From NCBI GenBank assembly GCA_900314975.1, contig OMXI01000017.1:1-60159 (forward strand): a DNA stretch of 60,159 nt. Reading direction: 5' to 3'. The notes below the pieces were generated by a model that did no database searches, was not told the DNA's origin, and saw nothing but the letters and a program-made list of their open reading frames with translations. This DNA is from an uncultured Eubacteriales bacterium (GTDB taxonomy: Bacteria; Bacillota; Clostridia; Oscillospirales; Ruminococcaceae). The position numbers and the translations under genes were made by a program. Below, in pieces: positions 41,494 to 50,776 of this stretch; within the stretch, counting starts at the first letter, position 1, and every line of letters starts with the position of its first letter.

Positions 41494-42428
41494 TGGAGTT
41501 TAAGCATGTTTCCGTTTTGCTTTCGGAGTGTATCGAGGGGCTTGCGATAAAGCCCGGCGGAATATACTGTGACGGCACGGCAGGCGGTGCGGGTCATTCG
41601 CGTGAGATAGCAAAGAGGCTTGATGCGGCAAGGGGCGGTCGGCTGATTTCGATAGACAGAGACCCCGATGCAGTTGCGGTCGCAGCTGAAAGGCTCAAAG
41701 ACCTGCCTGCAACAGTCGTCAAGGGCAACTACTCGCAGATGGATGAGATACTGGACGGTCTTGGGATAACAGGCGTTGACGGGATTTTGCTCGATCTGGG
41801 CGTTTCGTCGTTCCAGCTTGACAATGCAGACAGAGGGTTTTCCTATCATGCCGATGCGCCGCTGGATATGCGCATGAGCCGCGAGGGAATGAGCGCAAGG
41901 GACGTTGTCAACACCTACAGCGCGCAGCAGCTTTCAAAGGTCATCTTTGAGTACGGCGAGGAAAAATTCGCAAGAAGCATTGCGGCGGGGATAGTGAAGG
42001 CAAGAGAGCAAAAGCCTATCGAGACTACGCTCGAGCTTGCCGAAGTTATTAAAAACAGCGTTCCGCAAAAAGCAAGGCGCGAAAAAAATCCCTGCAAAAA
42101 GACTTTTCAGGCGATACGCATTGAGGTCAACAGCGAGCTTGAGCATTTGAGTTTGGCGCTGGACAAAGCGTTTGACTGCCTTAATATCGGCGGAAGACTG
42201 TGCATCATTTCTTTCCACTCGCTTGAGGACAGGCTCGTAAAGCAAAGGTTCAAGACGTTCTGCACGGGCTGCATTTGTCCGCCGGACTTCCCTGTGTGCG
42301 TGTGCGGTAAAAAGCCGCGGGGCAAAATGATCACCAGAAAGCCGATTGAGGCGGCACAGCAGGAGCTTGAAGCAAACAACCGAAGCCATAGCGCGAAATT
42401 GAGAATTATAGAAAAGATAGAGAAATAA
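41493..42428 (+). CDS. rsmH: 16S rRNA (cytosine-1402-N4) methyltransferase
   Basis: 311 residues; start overlaps the mraZ stop (TAATG), indicating coupled translation. It methylates C1402 of 16S rRNA near the P site using SAM. Motifs: HVSVLLSECIEGL at the N-terminus, the SAM loop CDGTAGGAGHSR, DGILLDLGVSSFQLD, RGFSYHADAPLDMRM, and the C-terminal FHSLEDRLVK and RSHSAKLRI. Full length for the family and in the standard place after mraZ. Confidence 0.97.
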   Translation: MEFKHVSVLLSECIEGLAIKPGGIYCDGTAGGAGHSREIAKRLDAARGGRLISIDRDPDAVAVAAERLKDLPATVVKGNYSQMDEILDGLGITGVDGILLDLGVSSFQLDNADRGFSYHADAPLDMRMSREGMSARDVVNTYSAQQLSKVIFEYGEEKFARSIAAGIVKAREQKPIETTLELAEVIKNSVPQKARREKNPCKKTFQAIRIEVNSELEHLSLALDKAFDCLNIGGRLCIISFHSLEDRLVKQRFKTFCTGCICPPDFPVCVCGKKPRGKMITRKPIEAAQQELEANNRSHSAKLRIIEKIEK

Positions 42429-42441
42429 AAAAGCTGTATAG

Positions 42442-42530
42442 AGAGAAAAGCTAAAAAAGAGAGAAAACTTTAAGAGAGTAAAAAACCTAAAAAGAGAGTA
42501 AAAACCAGAGAGCTTATAAAAAGAGAGAAA
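42442..42530 (+). repeat. Purine-rich GAGAG repeats between rsmH and ftsL
   Basis: Six GAGAG cores (42442, 42460, 42475, 42494, 42508, 42523), mostly as AA(A)GAGAG(A/T)AA, 14-19 bases apart, in a nearly pure A/G stretch. No hairpin. Possible RNA-binding or standby ribosome region. Confidence 0.6.
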
Positions 42531-42560
42531 GCTTGTGTAAAACCAAGAGGTGCTTGACTA

Positions 42561-43028
42561 ATGGCAAAGGTACATAATCTTGCCTACGACTACGACGAAT
42601 TTGAAGAAAACGCCGCAGCCGCAGACAGAGACATTGAGCATAAAAAGAATACAGCAGAGAAAGGGTTCTTTTCGATAAAGTTCATGATCCCCTGCATTAT
42701 CGTAGGTCTTTTGCTTTGTGCGATGATTTACGGAAAGGTGCAGATATCGGGACTTTGTGCAGAGCAGACCCGTCTTCAGCATGAGCTGACCGAGCTTGAG
42801 GATAACAACACCAGCCTTGAATCAGAGCTTGCGCAGAAAACAAGCATGACAAAGGTGGAGGAGTATGCCCGAAATGAGCTTGGTCTTGTTAAGCTTGACA
42901 AATCGCAGATAGAGTATGTTGAGGTCAATAACGAGGCAGTGGCTAATGTTATTGAACACAAAGACCGCAGCGTATTTGTGAGGATCAAAAACTGGTTCGT
43001 CTCGGTGCTGGAATATATCGGGCTGTGA
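42561..43028 (+). CDS. ftsL: Cell division protein FtsL/DivIC-like
   Basis: 155 residues, a bitopic membrane protein: cytoplasmic part 1-40, one membrane helix (about 41-60, FMIPCIIVGLLLCAMIY), then a leucine-zipper-like coiled coil (about 65-100, LQHELTELEDNNTSLESEL in heptads) and a short outer tail. The pattern ARNELGLVKLDKSQIEYV is typical of FtsL/DivIC. It belongs to the FtsQLB subcomplex that activates septal synthesis. FtsL is preferred over DivIC because of its place between rsmH and the PBP gene. Confidence 0.85.
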   Translation: MAKVHNLAYDYDEFEENAAAADRDIEHKKNTAEKGFFSIKFMIPCIIVGLLLCAMIYGKVQISGLCAEQTRLQHELTELEDNNTSLESELAQKTSMTKVEEYARNELGLVKLDKSQIEYVEVNNEAVANVIEHKDRSVFVRIKNWFVSVLEYIGL

Positions 43029-43164
43029 TGAATACAATAATTATGAGGAAAGTTAGAGACAAGAATATTTGTTTCTGGCTTTCTTGTTCTATACTGCCAG
43101 CGAAAATTTCGGCAGTTGCGAAAACGTTTAAGTAACTACATTGGCACTCAAGAGGGAGTAATTT

Positions 43165-45492
43165 ATGACTGACAGACCAAGCGCAAGAATGCGGAAAAGA
43201 CTCAATTGGCTTATCGTGCCCATTGGTATCGTCGCATTTTATATCGCTTATTCAATATTAAAGGTCGCTGTTATCGAGGGAAGCTACTGGAAGGCGCTTG
43301 CCAACGGGCAGCAGCTGCAAAGCACGGTCGTTTCCGCATCAAGAGGTACTATCTATGATGCAAAAGGCTCAGTGCTGGCGCAGAGCGCAACGGTGTACAC
43401 CGTCTTTTGCGACCCCGTTATGCTCAAGGGCTTTCTTGACAAGAAGGACAACACCAAGAAAGAGTTGGAGCAGCTGGTAAAGGACGAGAAGGATGACGAC
43501 GACCGCAAGGAGTATCAGGAAAAGCTGAACAAAGCCAGGACAGGCGAGGAGATAATGCAGGAGCTTGTGAGCTTTTTATCGCAAAAGCTTACTACCGATA
43601 CCGCAACGGTACGCTCGGCACTGAGTGACCAAAGCTCGCGCTACAAGATAATCAAGCGTGACGTTGAAAGGTCGCTTTCGACGGAGATTGAGAAAAAGCT
43701 GACAGAGCTTAACATAGACGGCGTAAGGTGCGAGCCTACGACAAACCGCGTTTATCCGCAAAGCTCGCTTGCGTCCAACGTTATCGGTCATACCGATTTC
43801 GACGGCAAGGGCATTTACGGTATCGAGTCGTACTACAACGAGCAGCTTTCGGGCGTTGACGGAAGAATAATCACCGCAAAGGACGGCGACGGAAACGAGA
43901 TACCCTACCGCTACAAGCAGCAGTATAACGCGCAGAACGGCTACAACATAAATCTGAACATAGACTCAAACATTCAGTATATGCTTGAAAAATCGCTGAA
44001 AGAGGCGGTCGCCGAGCATAAGCCGAAGTACAGGGCGGCGGGCATAATTATGAACCCCAATACCGCGCAGGTGCTTGCTATGGCGACGGAGTACAGCTAT
44101 GACCCCAACGAGCCGGGTGAGATAACCGATAAGGCGACGGCGCAGATGCTCGCGGGTATGGACGAAAAATCGGAGGAGTATACCAAGAAAAGACTTGATG
44201 CGTGGTCGACACAGTGGAAGAACAAAGCAGTCTCCGAGCTTTACTTCCCGGGCTCTGTATTCAAGATATTCACGGGTGCATCCGCACTTGAAGAGAATGC
44301 GATAACGCTGAAGGATACATTCAGCTGCAATACAAAGATAAAGGTCGCAGACAGAGAGTTCAACTGCTGGTCGTTCGTTGACCACGGTATGCAGGACTTG
44401 CAGCTTGCGATGACACATTCGTGCAACCCTGCATTCGTGCAGATAGGTCTGACGCTGGGCGGCGAAAAATTCTGCGACTATCTCGATGCGTTCGGCTTTA
44501 CCGACCTCACAGGCATTGACCTGCCGGGCGAATCGGTATCGCTGACGATCACAAAGGACAGGATAGGTCCTGTTGAGCTTGCATCTTCGTCATTCGGACA
44601 GACAAACAAGCTCACGCCGATACAGATGATAACTGCCGCATCGGCTGTTGTCAACGGCGGAAACCTGCTTACACCGCAGGTGGTCAACACCGTTACCGAC
44701 GAAAACGGCAATATCGTCAAGAAAAACGAGGTCATCAAAAAGCGCCAGGTCATCTCAAAGAGTACATCTGATGAAATGCGCACGATACTTGAAAACGTCG
44801 TGCTGGGCGAAAAAGGCTCAAACTGCTATATACAGGGCTACCGCATAGGCGGTAAGTCGGGTACGTCGCAGAAGCTGGACGAGGACCCCAAGGGTACAAC
44901 TTATGTTTCTTCATACTGCGCGTTTGCACCCGCAGACGACCCGCAGGTGATAATGCTCGTGCTGGTCGATGAACCGACGGGCGACAAGTACTACGGAAGC
45001 CAGGTAGCTGCACCTGTGTGCGTTAAGGTGATGAAGGAAATGCTGCCTTATCTGGAGATCTTCCCGCAGTACACAGAGGAAGAAAGAAAAACGCTGCAGA
45101 TATCTGTTCCCAACGTTCAGACCTACAAGGTCGAGAGCGCGAAAAAGACGCTCGAATCCCAGGGACTGACGGTCAAGGTCATTGGAAACGGCGAGAATGT
45201 TGTAAAGCAGTATCCTACGGGCGTTTCTATCGAAAACGGCGGAACGGTCGTGCTTTGCACCGACGACACCAAGCCCGAGACTGTAACGGTACCGAGCCTT
45301 ATGGGTCTTACAAGGCAGCAGGCAAAAGACCTGCTTTCAAGCTACAATCTGAATCTGACGGCGCAGGGTTCGGGCGCAAGCGAGGAAAATGCAGTCGCGC
45401 AGGGCGACCAGCAGGCTGTCGCAGGCAGAACGGTACCTGTCGGAACGTCGATAACAGTCACGTTCAACAGCAAGACCGTAGCTTCGCAGTAG
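43165..45492 (+). CDS. Septal class B penicillin-binding protein with two PASTA domains (FtsI/SpoVD-like)
   Basis: 775 residues; GAGGGAG precedes the ATG. One membrane helix (about 14-32), the dimerisation domain (about 45-240, ASRGTIYDAKGSVLA), then the transpeptidase: active Ser364 in PGSVFK, second motif SCN, third motif KSGT. It cross-links septal peptidoglycan and is the target of beta-lactams. Two C-terminal PASTA domains (about 648-705 and 710-772, VPNVQTYKVESAKKTL and VPSLMGLTRQQAKDLL) are usual in Firmicutes FtsI and SpoVD. Its genomic place points to the vegetative division enzyme, partner of FtsW. Confidence 0.93.
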   Translation: MTDRPSARMRKRLNWLIVPIGIVAFYIAYSILKVAVIEGSYWKALANGQQLQSTVVSASRGTIYDAKGSVLAQSATVYTVFCDPVMLKGFLDKKDNTKKELEQLVKDEKDDDDRKEYQEKLNKARTGEEIMQELVSFLSQKLTTDTATVRSALSDQSSRYKIIKRDVERSLSTEIEKKLTELNIDGVRCEPTTNRVYPQSSLASNVIGHTDFDGKGIYGIESYYNEQLSGVDGRIITAKDGDGNEIPYRYKQQYNAQNGYNINLNIDSNIQYMLEKSLKEAVAEHKPKYRAAGIIMNPNTAQVLAMATEYSYDPNEPGEITDKATAQMLAGMDEKSEEYTKKRLDAWSTQWKNKAVSELYFPGSVFKIFTGASALEENAITLKDTFSCNTKIKVADREFNCWSFVDHGMQDLQLAMTHSCNPAFVQIGLTLGGEKFCDYLDAFGFTDLTGIDLPGESVSLTITKDRIGPVELASSSFGQTNKLTPIQMITAASAVVNGGNLLTPQVVNTVTDENGNIVKKNEVIKKRQVISKSTSDEMRTILENVVLGEKGSNCYIQGYRIGGKSGTSQKLDEDPKGTTYVSSYCAFAPADDPQVIMLVLVDEPTGDKYYGSQVAAPVCVKVMKEMLPYLEIFPQYTEEERKTLQISVPNVQTYKVESAKKTLESQGLTVKVIGNGENVVKQYPTGVSIENGGTVVLCTDDTKPETVTVPSLMGLTRQQAKDLLSSYNLNLTAQGSGASEENAVAQGDQQAVAGRTVPVGTSITVTFNSKTVASQ

Positions 45493-45538
45493 TGCGAATT
45501 TAAAGGAATAAATCTCACATTTCGGGGGAAATGATAAA

Positions 45539-46987
45539 ATGAAACTGTATGAATTGATGAAGGACATCGCAAGGGTGGATGTTCCCGACCGCGAAATAAG
45601 CGGAGTTACAAGCGATACAAGAAGCGAGATAAAGCCCGGCACGGTGTTTGTGTGCATAAAGGGAAAAACCTTTGACGGACACGACGCTGCAAAGGATATG
45701 CTTGCAAAGGGCTGCTGTGCCGTAGTGTGCGAGCGCGACCTCGGACTTGATGAGCAGATAATCGTTGAGGACACAAGAACGCTTTATCCTATGATGTGTG
45801 CTGCGTGGTTCGGCAACCCGCAAAGCAAGATAAAGCTTATCGGCGTTACGGGTACAAACGGCAAGACTACTATCACTACGATGATAAAGAAAGTGCTTAC
45901 CTCGTTCGGCTGCAAGGTCGGTCTTATCGGCACCTGCCAGAACGAGATAGGCGACAGGATATACCCCACGACCAGAACGACTCCAGAGCCGTATGACCTT
46001 TACGAGCTTTTCAGCAAGATGGTCGATGCGGGCTGCGATTATGCGGTAATGGAGGTATCCTCGCAGGGACTTGAACAAAAGCGCGTAGCTGCGTGCAGAT
46101 ACAAGGTCGGCGTGTTCACCAATCTTACGCAGGACCACCTTGACGTTCACGGCACTATGGAGAATTATTACCTTGCAAAGAAAGAGCTTTTCAAGATATC
46201 GGATACTGCGATAATCAACTGCGATGACGAGTACGGCAGAAGGTACATCAAGGAAGTTGACTGCCCTGTAAAGACCTATTCCGTGGGCGGTGATGCGGAC
46301 TTTATGGCTGACGACGTGCTGCTTTGCGCAAGCGGTGTAAAGTATGTTTTCTCCGACGGGAAGAAAAAGCATAATGTGACATTCCCGATGCCCGGTCTGT
46401 TCAACGTTTCAAATTCGCTGGCTGTTATAGCTTGTATGGAGACGCTGGGATATGACGTTGAAAAGACGATAAAGGCTATCGCAAAGGCGGGCGGCGTTCG
46501 CGGCAGAGCCGAGATAGTCCCCACAAAGAGAGATTTTACAGTTATATGCGACTATGCACATACCCCCGATGCCCTTGTCAACGTGCTTAAAGCTATCAAG
46601 GAATGCTCGGTGGGCAAGGTGAAGTGTCTGTTCGGCTGCGGCGGAAACAGAGATGCTACAAAAAGACCGCTTATGGCGGCTGCGGCTGCGGATAATTCAG
46701 ATTTTCTGATAGTTACGTCGGATAACCCGAGAAACGAGGATCCCGAGGAGATAATCAAGGATATCCTCAAAGGACTTGACGGAAAGAGTACGCCGTACAT
46801 AAAGATTTGCGACAGGCGCGAGGCTATACACTGGGCTATAAAGAACGCCGAAAAGGACGATATAATCGTGCTTGCGGGCAAGGGTCACGAGGATTATCAG
46901 ATACTTGCGGGCGGCGTGAAGATACATTTTGACGAGCGTGAGGTAGTGGCAGAGGCGCTTGAGGAGCTTGCCAAAGAGGGAAGATAG
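45539..46987 (+). CDS. murE: UDP-MurNAc-tripeptide synthetase (meso-DAP adding)
   Basis: 482 residues. It ligates the third stem amino acid to UDP-MurNAc-L-Ala-D-Glu with ATP. Uridine-binding N-terminal domain (SGVTSDTRSEIKPGTVFV), ATP loop VTGTNGKTTITTM, then the MurE C-terminal domain with VTSDNPRNEDP. The DNPR form of that motif is known to choose meso-diaminopimelate over lysine, so the wall of this organism is probably mDAP type. Followed by murF after 45 bases. Confidence 0.95.
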   Translation: MKLYELMKDIARVDVPDREISGVTSDTRSEIKPGTVFVCIKGKTFDGHDAAKDMLAKGCCAVVCERDLGLDEQIIVEDTRTLYPMMCAAWFGNPQSKIKLIGVTGTNGKTTITTMIKKVLTSFGCKVGLIGTCQNEIGDRIYPTTRTTPEPYDLYELFSKMVDAGCDYAVMEVSSQGLEQKRVAACRYKVGVFTNLTQDHLDVHGTMENYYLAKKELFKISDTAIINCDDEYGRRYIKEVDCPVKTYSVGGDADFMADDVLLCASGVKYVFSDGKKKHNVTFPMPGLFNVSNSLAVIACMETLGYDVEKTIKAIAKAGGVRGRAEIVPTKRDFTVICDYAHTPDALVNVLKAIKECSVGKVKCLFGCGGNRDATKRPLMAAAAADNSDFLIVTSDNPRNEDPEEIIKDILKGLDGKSTPYIKICDRREAIHWAIKNAEKDDIIVLAGKGHEDYQILAGGVKIHFDEREVVAEALEELAKEGR

Positions 46988-47032
46988 GCAGGCAGATTCA
47001 GGACAAGAAACAGTTGAGGAGTTGAACCTTGT

Positions 47033-48388
47033 ATGGAACAGATAAGACTGTCTGAAATAGTCAAGGCGGTGAACGGAAGCTACGGCTATGATGCGGATAT
47101 GATGATAGACAATATCTCTACCGATACCCGTACCATAAACGAGGGCTCTGTTTTCCTTGCGCTAAAGGGTGCGCGCTTTGACGGACACGACTTTGCGGCA
47201 AAGGCTATGGAGCTTGGTGCGCAGGCGGTCATAACCGAGCGTGCTGTAGAGGGCGCAAGATGCATTATCGTTGATTCCACCGCAAAGGCTTTGCTTGACC
47301 TTGCGGGCTACTACAGGGATAGGTTTGACATTCATCTCGTGGGTGTTACGGGCAGCGTGGGCAAGACCACCACGAAGGATATGATAGCGCTGGTCGTTGC
47401 GCAGAAGTATAAAACGCTCAAAACACAGGGCAATCTGAATAACGAGATAGGTATGCCCAAAACTCTTTTCGGGCTTGATAAAGACACGCAGGCGGCTGTT
47501 ATCGAAATGGGCATGAGCGCGCGCGGCGAGATATCGCGTATGTCCATGTGCTGCAAGCCGACAGTGTGCGTGATAACAAATATCGGTGTTTCGCATATCG
47601 AAAAGCTCGGCTCGCAGGAAAACATTCTTGCGGCAAAGCTGGAGATACTTGACGGCGCAAAGCAGGGCGCTCCGCTGATATTGAGCATGGACGACAAGTT
47701 CCTTGCAAATGCCGAGGTACACGGCTTGCGGAAGGTGTACTATTACAGCGTCAAGAACAAAAACTGCGACGTTTATGCTAAAAATATCATAAGCAAGGGC
47801 GGCGGAGTGAACTTTGATATATGCTTCGGTATGCAGATAGTACACGCGCGGCTGAACTGCATAGGTGTGCATAATGTCAAGAATGCGCTTGCGGCGTTCT
47901 GCGTGGGGCTTGCGCTGGAGGTGCCTGTTGACGATATACTCACGGGTATTGAGAGCTTCAGACCCGAGGGACTGCGCCAGAATATAACACGCAAAAGCGG
48001 CATAAACTTTGTGGTCGACTGCTACAATGCCGCGCCCGATTCGATGAAATCAAGCATTTCTATGCTTGACCAGGTGGAGACAGACGGTATGCGCTACTGT
48101 ATCCTTGCGGATATGCTTGAGCTTGGCGAAAAGAGCAGCGAGTTCCATAAGACCGTAGGAAAGTACGTTGCGCAGTCAAATGCCGACAGACTGTACTGCT
48201 ACGGCGAGCTTGCAAGGAATTACATAATCGGCGCCGTGGAAAACGGCTTTGACAGAAACCGCTGTATGCATTTTTCCGACAGGGACGAACTTGCGGATTA
48301 TCTCAAGAGCAAGCTGAAAAACGGAGACTCGGTGCTGCTCAAGGGCAGCAGGGGAATGGCGCTGGAGGAAGTTTTCAAGGCTCTTTAA
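47033..48388 (+). CDS. murF: UDP-MurNAc-pentapeptide synthetase
   Basis: 451 residues. It adds D-Ala-D-Ala to the UDP-MurNAc-tripeptide. N-terminal domain with ISTDTRTINEGSVFLALKG, in short ISTDTR, shared with MurE; ATP loop VTGSVGKTTTKDM; NEIGMPKTL and later DCYNAAPDSMKSS are typical of MurF, and LKGSRGMALEEV ends the protein. GAGGAG is 11 bases before the ATG. It lies between murE and the MraY-like gene in the dcw operon. Confidence 0.95.
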   Translation: MEQIRLSEIVKAVNGSYGYDADMMIDNISTDTRTINEGSVFLALKGARFDGHDFAAKAMELGAQAVITERAVEGARCIIVDSTAKALLDLAGYYRDRFDIHLVGVTGSVGKTTTKDMIALVVAQKYKTLKTQGNLNNEIGMPKTLFGLDKDTQAAVIEMGMSARGEISRMSMCCKPTVCVITNIGVSHIEKLGSQENILAAKLEILDGAKQGAPLILSMDDKFLANAEVHGLRKVYYYSVKNKNCDVYAKNIISKGGGVNFDICFGMQIVHARLNCIGVHNVKNALAAFCVGLALEVPVDDILTGIESFRPEGLRQNITRKSGINFVVDCYNAAPDSMKSSISMLDQVETDGMRYCILADMLELGEKSSEFHKTVGKYVAQSNADRLYCYGELARNYIIGAVENGFDRNRCMHFSDRDELADYLKSKLKNGDSVLLKGSRGMALEEVFKAL

Positions 48389-48412
48389 CGGGCTTTTCAA
48401 AGGAGTGCGGAT

Positions 48413-49462
48413 ATGGATTGGCAGGTGCAGAGCATTGTCATTGTGACGGAGCTTGCCGCAGGATTTGTGCTTTTCAGGTTGTTTATCCCGTTTTTCAGAC
48501 GGATAAAGACGGGCAAATTTGACCTGTATATCGGCGACAGATTCAAAAAAGACGGCTCGGAGTCTAAATTTGCGGGCGTGCTGATGCTGATAACGGCGGC
48601 GCTCGGGCTGACGGTTGGTCTTATCGGCAAACACTTCAAAAGCACAATGGAATTATCTGCAAACAATAAGCTGCCTGTTTACGCAGCGTGCGGTGCGGTG
48701 GTACTGACCGTGTGCGCGCTGGGTACGGTGCAGGACTATCATAAGGAAACAAAACGAGGCACGGGACTTAAAAAACGGTGGGTGGTTCTCACCGAATTTG
48801 TCGTGTGTCTTGGTTTTTCATATATAGCGAAAATTTCGGGAATAATCGACACAAAACTGCTGCTGCCGTTTCATTGGGGAAATATTGAACTGGGATTTAT
48901 ATTTTATCCATTGACAGCGGTGCTTATGATTGTTATAATAAACTTAACGGAACTGCACGATTGCCCCGCTGGAGTGGCAGATTATGGGTGCGACGGGCTT
49001 TGCGCCGTCAGCGCAATGGTGTTCTCGCTGGCGATAGCGTGCATAGGTGCGGTGTACCCGTGGCTTGAACTGCCGCAGATGCTGGGCATAGTTACGGCGT
49101 GCAGCTGCGCGGCGTTTCTCGTTTGGGGGATAAGTCCGTCAAAGATATACCTCGGGCAGTCGGGAAGTATGTTTTTGGGCGCGATGCTTGCGCTGATAAC
49201 GGTGACCTCCAACCTGCCGCTTTTCTATCTGACGGGCGGTATCGTGTTTATTGCCGACGGCGTGTGTACGCTGACGGGTCAGATCGTCTTTAAGACGAAA
49301 AAACAGCTGCTTTTCAAGGGACTGACGCTGCACGGGCATCTGTCAAACCGCGGCTGGAGCGATTATAAAATAATGGGAGTAAGCGTCCTTGCGGCGCTGC
49401 TGGGCGCAGTCGGCGCGTTCTTTTATATTAGCTACGGCGACAGCGTTTTACTGAATAAATAG
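48413..49462 (+). CDS. MraY-family membrane protein with degenerate active site
   Basis: 349 residues, about ten membrane helices, at the place of mraY (between murF and ftsW). AAGGAG precedes the ATG. Family traces: TVQDYHK for VDDYRK, INLTE..CDGL for NLTDGLDGL, YLGQSGSMFLG for FMGDVGSLALG, LTLHGHLSNRGW for PIHHHYELKGW. Measured against E. coli MraY, D115 is Gln107 here (D116 is kept as Asp108), D267 is Gln249, and the HHH triplet reads His-Gly-His (307-309). These Asp residues bind Mg and are essential for phospho-MurNAc-pentapeptide transfer. So it is either a catalytically dead paralogue, with a true mraY elsewhere, or a diverged enzyme. The frame is intact and the gene lies tightly in the operon, so it is not a decaying pseudogene. 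Confidence 0.8.
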   Translation: MDWQVQSIVIVTELAAGFVLFRLFIPFFRRIKTGKFDLYIGDRFKKDGSESKFAGVLMLITAALGLTVGLIGKHFKSTMELSANNKLPVYAACGAVVLTVCALGTVQDYHKETKRGTGLKKRWVVLTEFVVCLGFSYIAKISGIIDTKLLLPFHWGNIELGFIFYPLTAVLMIVIINLTELHDCPAGVADYGCDGLCAVSAMVFSLAIACIGAVYPWLELPQMLGIVTACSCAAFLVWGISPSKIYLGQSGSMFLGAMLALITVTSNLPLFYLTGGIVFIADGVCTLTGQIVFKTKKQLLFKGLTLHGHLSNRGWSDYKIMGVSVLAALLGAVGAFFYISYGDSVLLNK

Positions 49463-49517
49463 AGAAAAAGATAAATACAATTGGTTAGTGTAAAGATTTT
49501 TACAGGGAGGAAGAATT

Positions 49518-50741
49518 TTGGCAAGCAAGACAATAGAGCCAAGTGATGTAAATTATTACGACGAGCTTCCCCAAAGGCGCCCTGTTGCACAGGCAAGAAA
49601 GAAACTGAATTTCCGCTTTATCCTTACCGAGATAGATAAGCCGCTTTTCGTGCTGATAATGCTGCTGCTTATGTTCGGTATGGTAATGATGTTCTCCGCA
49701 TCATACGGATGGAGCCTTGCAGAATCGGGAAGCGGTACGACATATCTCAAAAAGCAGGCAATGGTAGCGGGAATAGGCGTGGTTATCATGCTTGTTCTCT
49801 CGTCGCTTGATTATCACCTGTTCCAGAATACTTATGTGGTTTATGCGGGGTTTGTCGCCTCGCTGGGCATTTGTATGTACACGGCGTTTTTCGGAGTGGA
49901 GACCGCTAACGCAAGGCGCTGGATAGAGATAGCGGGTATACAGTTCCAGCCTTCAGAGCTTCTGAAGGTCGCGTTCATACTGATATTTGCGTATATTATG
50001 GCGGTCAACTTCCGCAGGTTCAATAACTGGAGATACTGCGTAATACCTTTCCTTGTGATTATGGGAATAGTTACGGGTATACTTGTGCTTCAAAGACATA
50101 TGTCGGCGGTAATGCTCGTGGCTATCATTGGCATAGGCATGATGTTTGTCAGCGGTATGCCTGCAAAGACGTTCTGGCGCTTTATCGCGTTTCTTGTAGT
50201 CGCAGGCGTGCTTGTGCTTGCGTTCAAGATGATTTCGGGCGGTACGGGCTTTTCGTACATTACCGACAGATTTGAAAGCTGGCAGAACCCAGAGGGCGAC
50301 CCGCAGGGCACGACCTGGCAGACCTATCAGTCACTGCTTGCTATCGGTTCGGGCGGCTGGACGGGACTGGGCTTTGGTGAGTCAAGGCAGAAGTTCCTTT
50401 ACCTGCCGATGTCGCAGAATGACTTCGTGTTCTCTATCGTTTGCGAGGAGCTTGGCTTTGTCGGCGGTATGGTAGTCGTGCTGCTGTTTGTGCTTTTCAT
50501 CGCAAGAGGTTTCTATATCGCAAATCACGCAAAGGACAGATTCGGTATGCTCGTTGCTGCGGGCATAACGATGCATATAGGCGCGCAGGCGTTTTTCAAC
50601 ATAATGGTTGCCTGCAACGCTTTTCCAAATACGGGAATATCGCTGCCGTTCTTCAGCTACGGAGGCACGGCGCTTGCGGTTCAGCTGGCGGAGATGGGCA
50701 TACTGCTGAGCATCTCACGTCAGGCGAGATTGAAAAAGTAG
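49518..50741 (+). CDS. ftsW: SEDS peptidoglycan polymerase FtsW
   Basis: 407 residues from a TTG seven bases after GGGAGG. Short cytoplasmic N-terminus, then ten membrane helices. SEDS signatures: MMFSASYGWSL in the first segment, ARRWIEIAGIQFQPSELLK, ERFESW-like DRFESWQNPEGDP, LGFGESRQKFLYLPMSQNDFVFS and the final PNTGISLPFFSYGGTA, seen here as short blocks FQPSE, SQNDF and SYGG. It polymerises lipid II at the septum together with the class B PBP encoded four genes upstream. Position after mraY-like and before murG fits FtsW rather than RodA. Confidence 0.93.
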   Translation: MASKTIEPSDVNYYDELPQRRPVAQARKKLNFRFILTEIDKPLFVLIMLLLMFGMVMMFSASYGWSLAESGSGTTYLKKQAMVAGIGVVIMLVLSSLDYHLFQNTYVVYAGFVASLGICMYTAFFGVETANARRWIEIAGIQFQPSELLKVAFILIFAYIMAVNFRRFNNWRYCVIPFLVIMGIVTGILVLQRHMSAVMLVAIIGIGMMFVSGMPAKTFWRFIAFLVVAGVLVLAFKMISGGTGFSYITDRFESWQNPEGDPQGTTWQTYQSLLAIGSGGWTGLGFGESRQKFLYLPMSQNDFVFSIVCEELGFVGGMVVVLLFVLFIARGFYIANHAKDRFGMLVAAGITMHIGAQAFFNIMVACNAFPNTGISLPFFSYGGTALAVQLAEMGILLSISRQARLKK

Positions 50742-50776
50742 CACTTTGGCAAAGTTCATTTCAGGGAGCGTTTGTT

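Noticed and set aside
48413-49462. Pseudogene status for the MraY-like gene
   Set aside because: No stop or frameshift, a good ribosome site, normal length and tight operon spacing; only catalytic residues differ.
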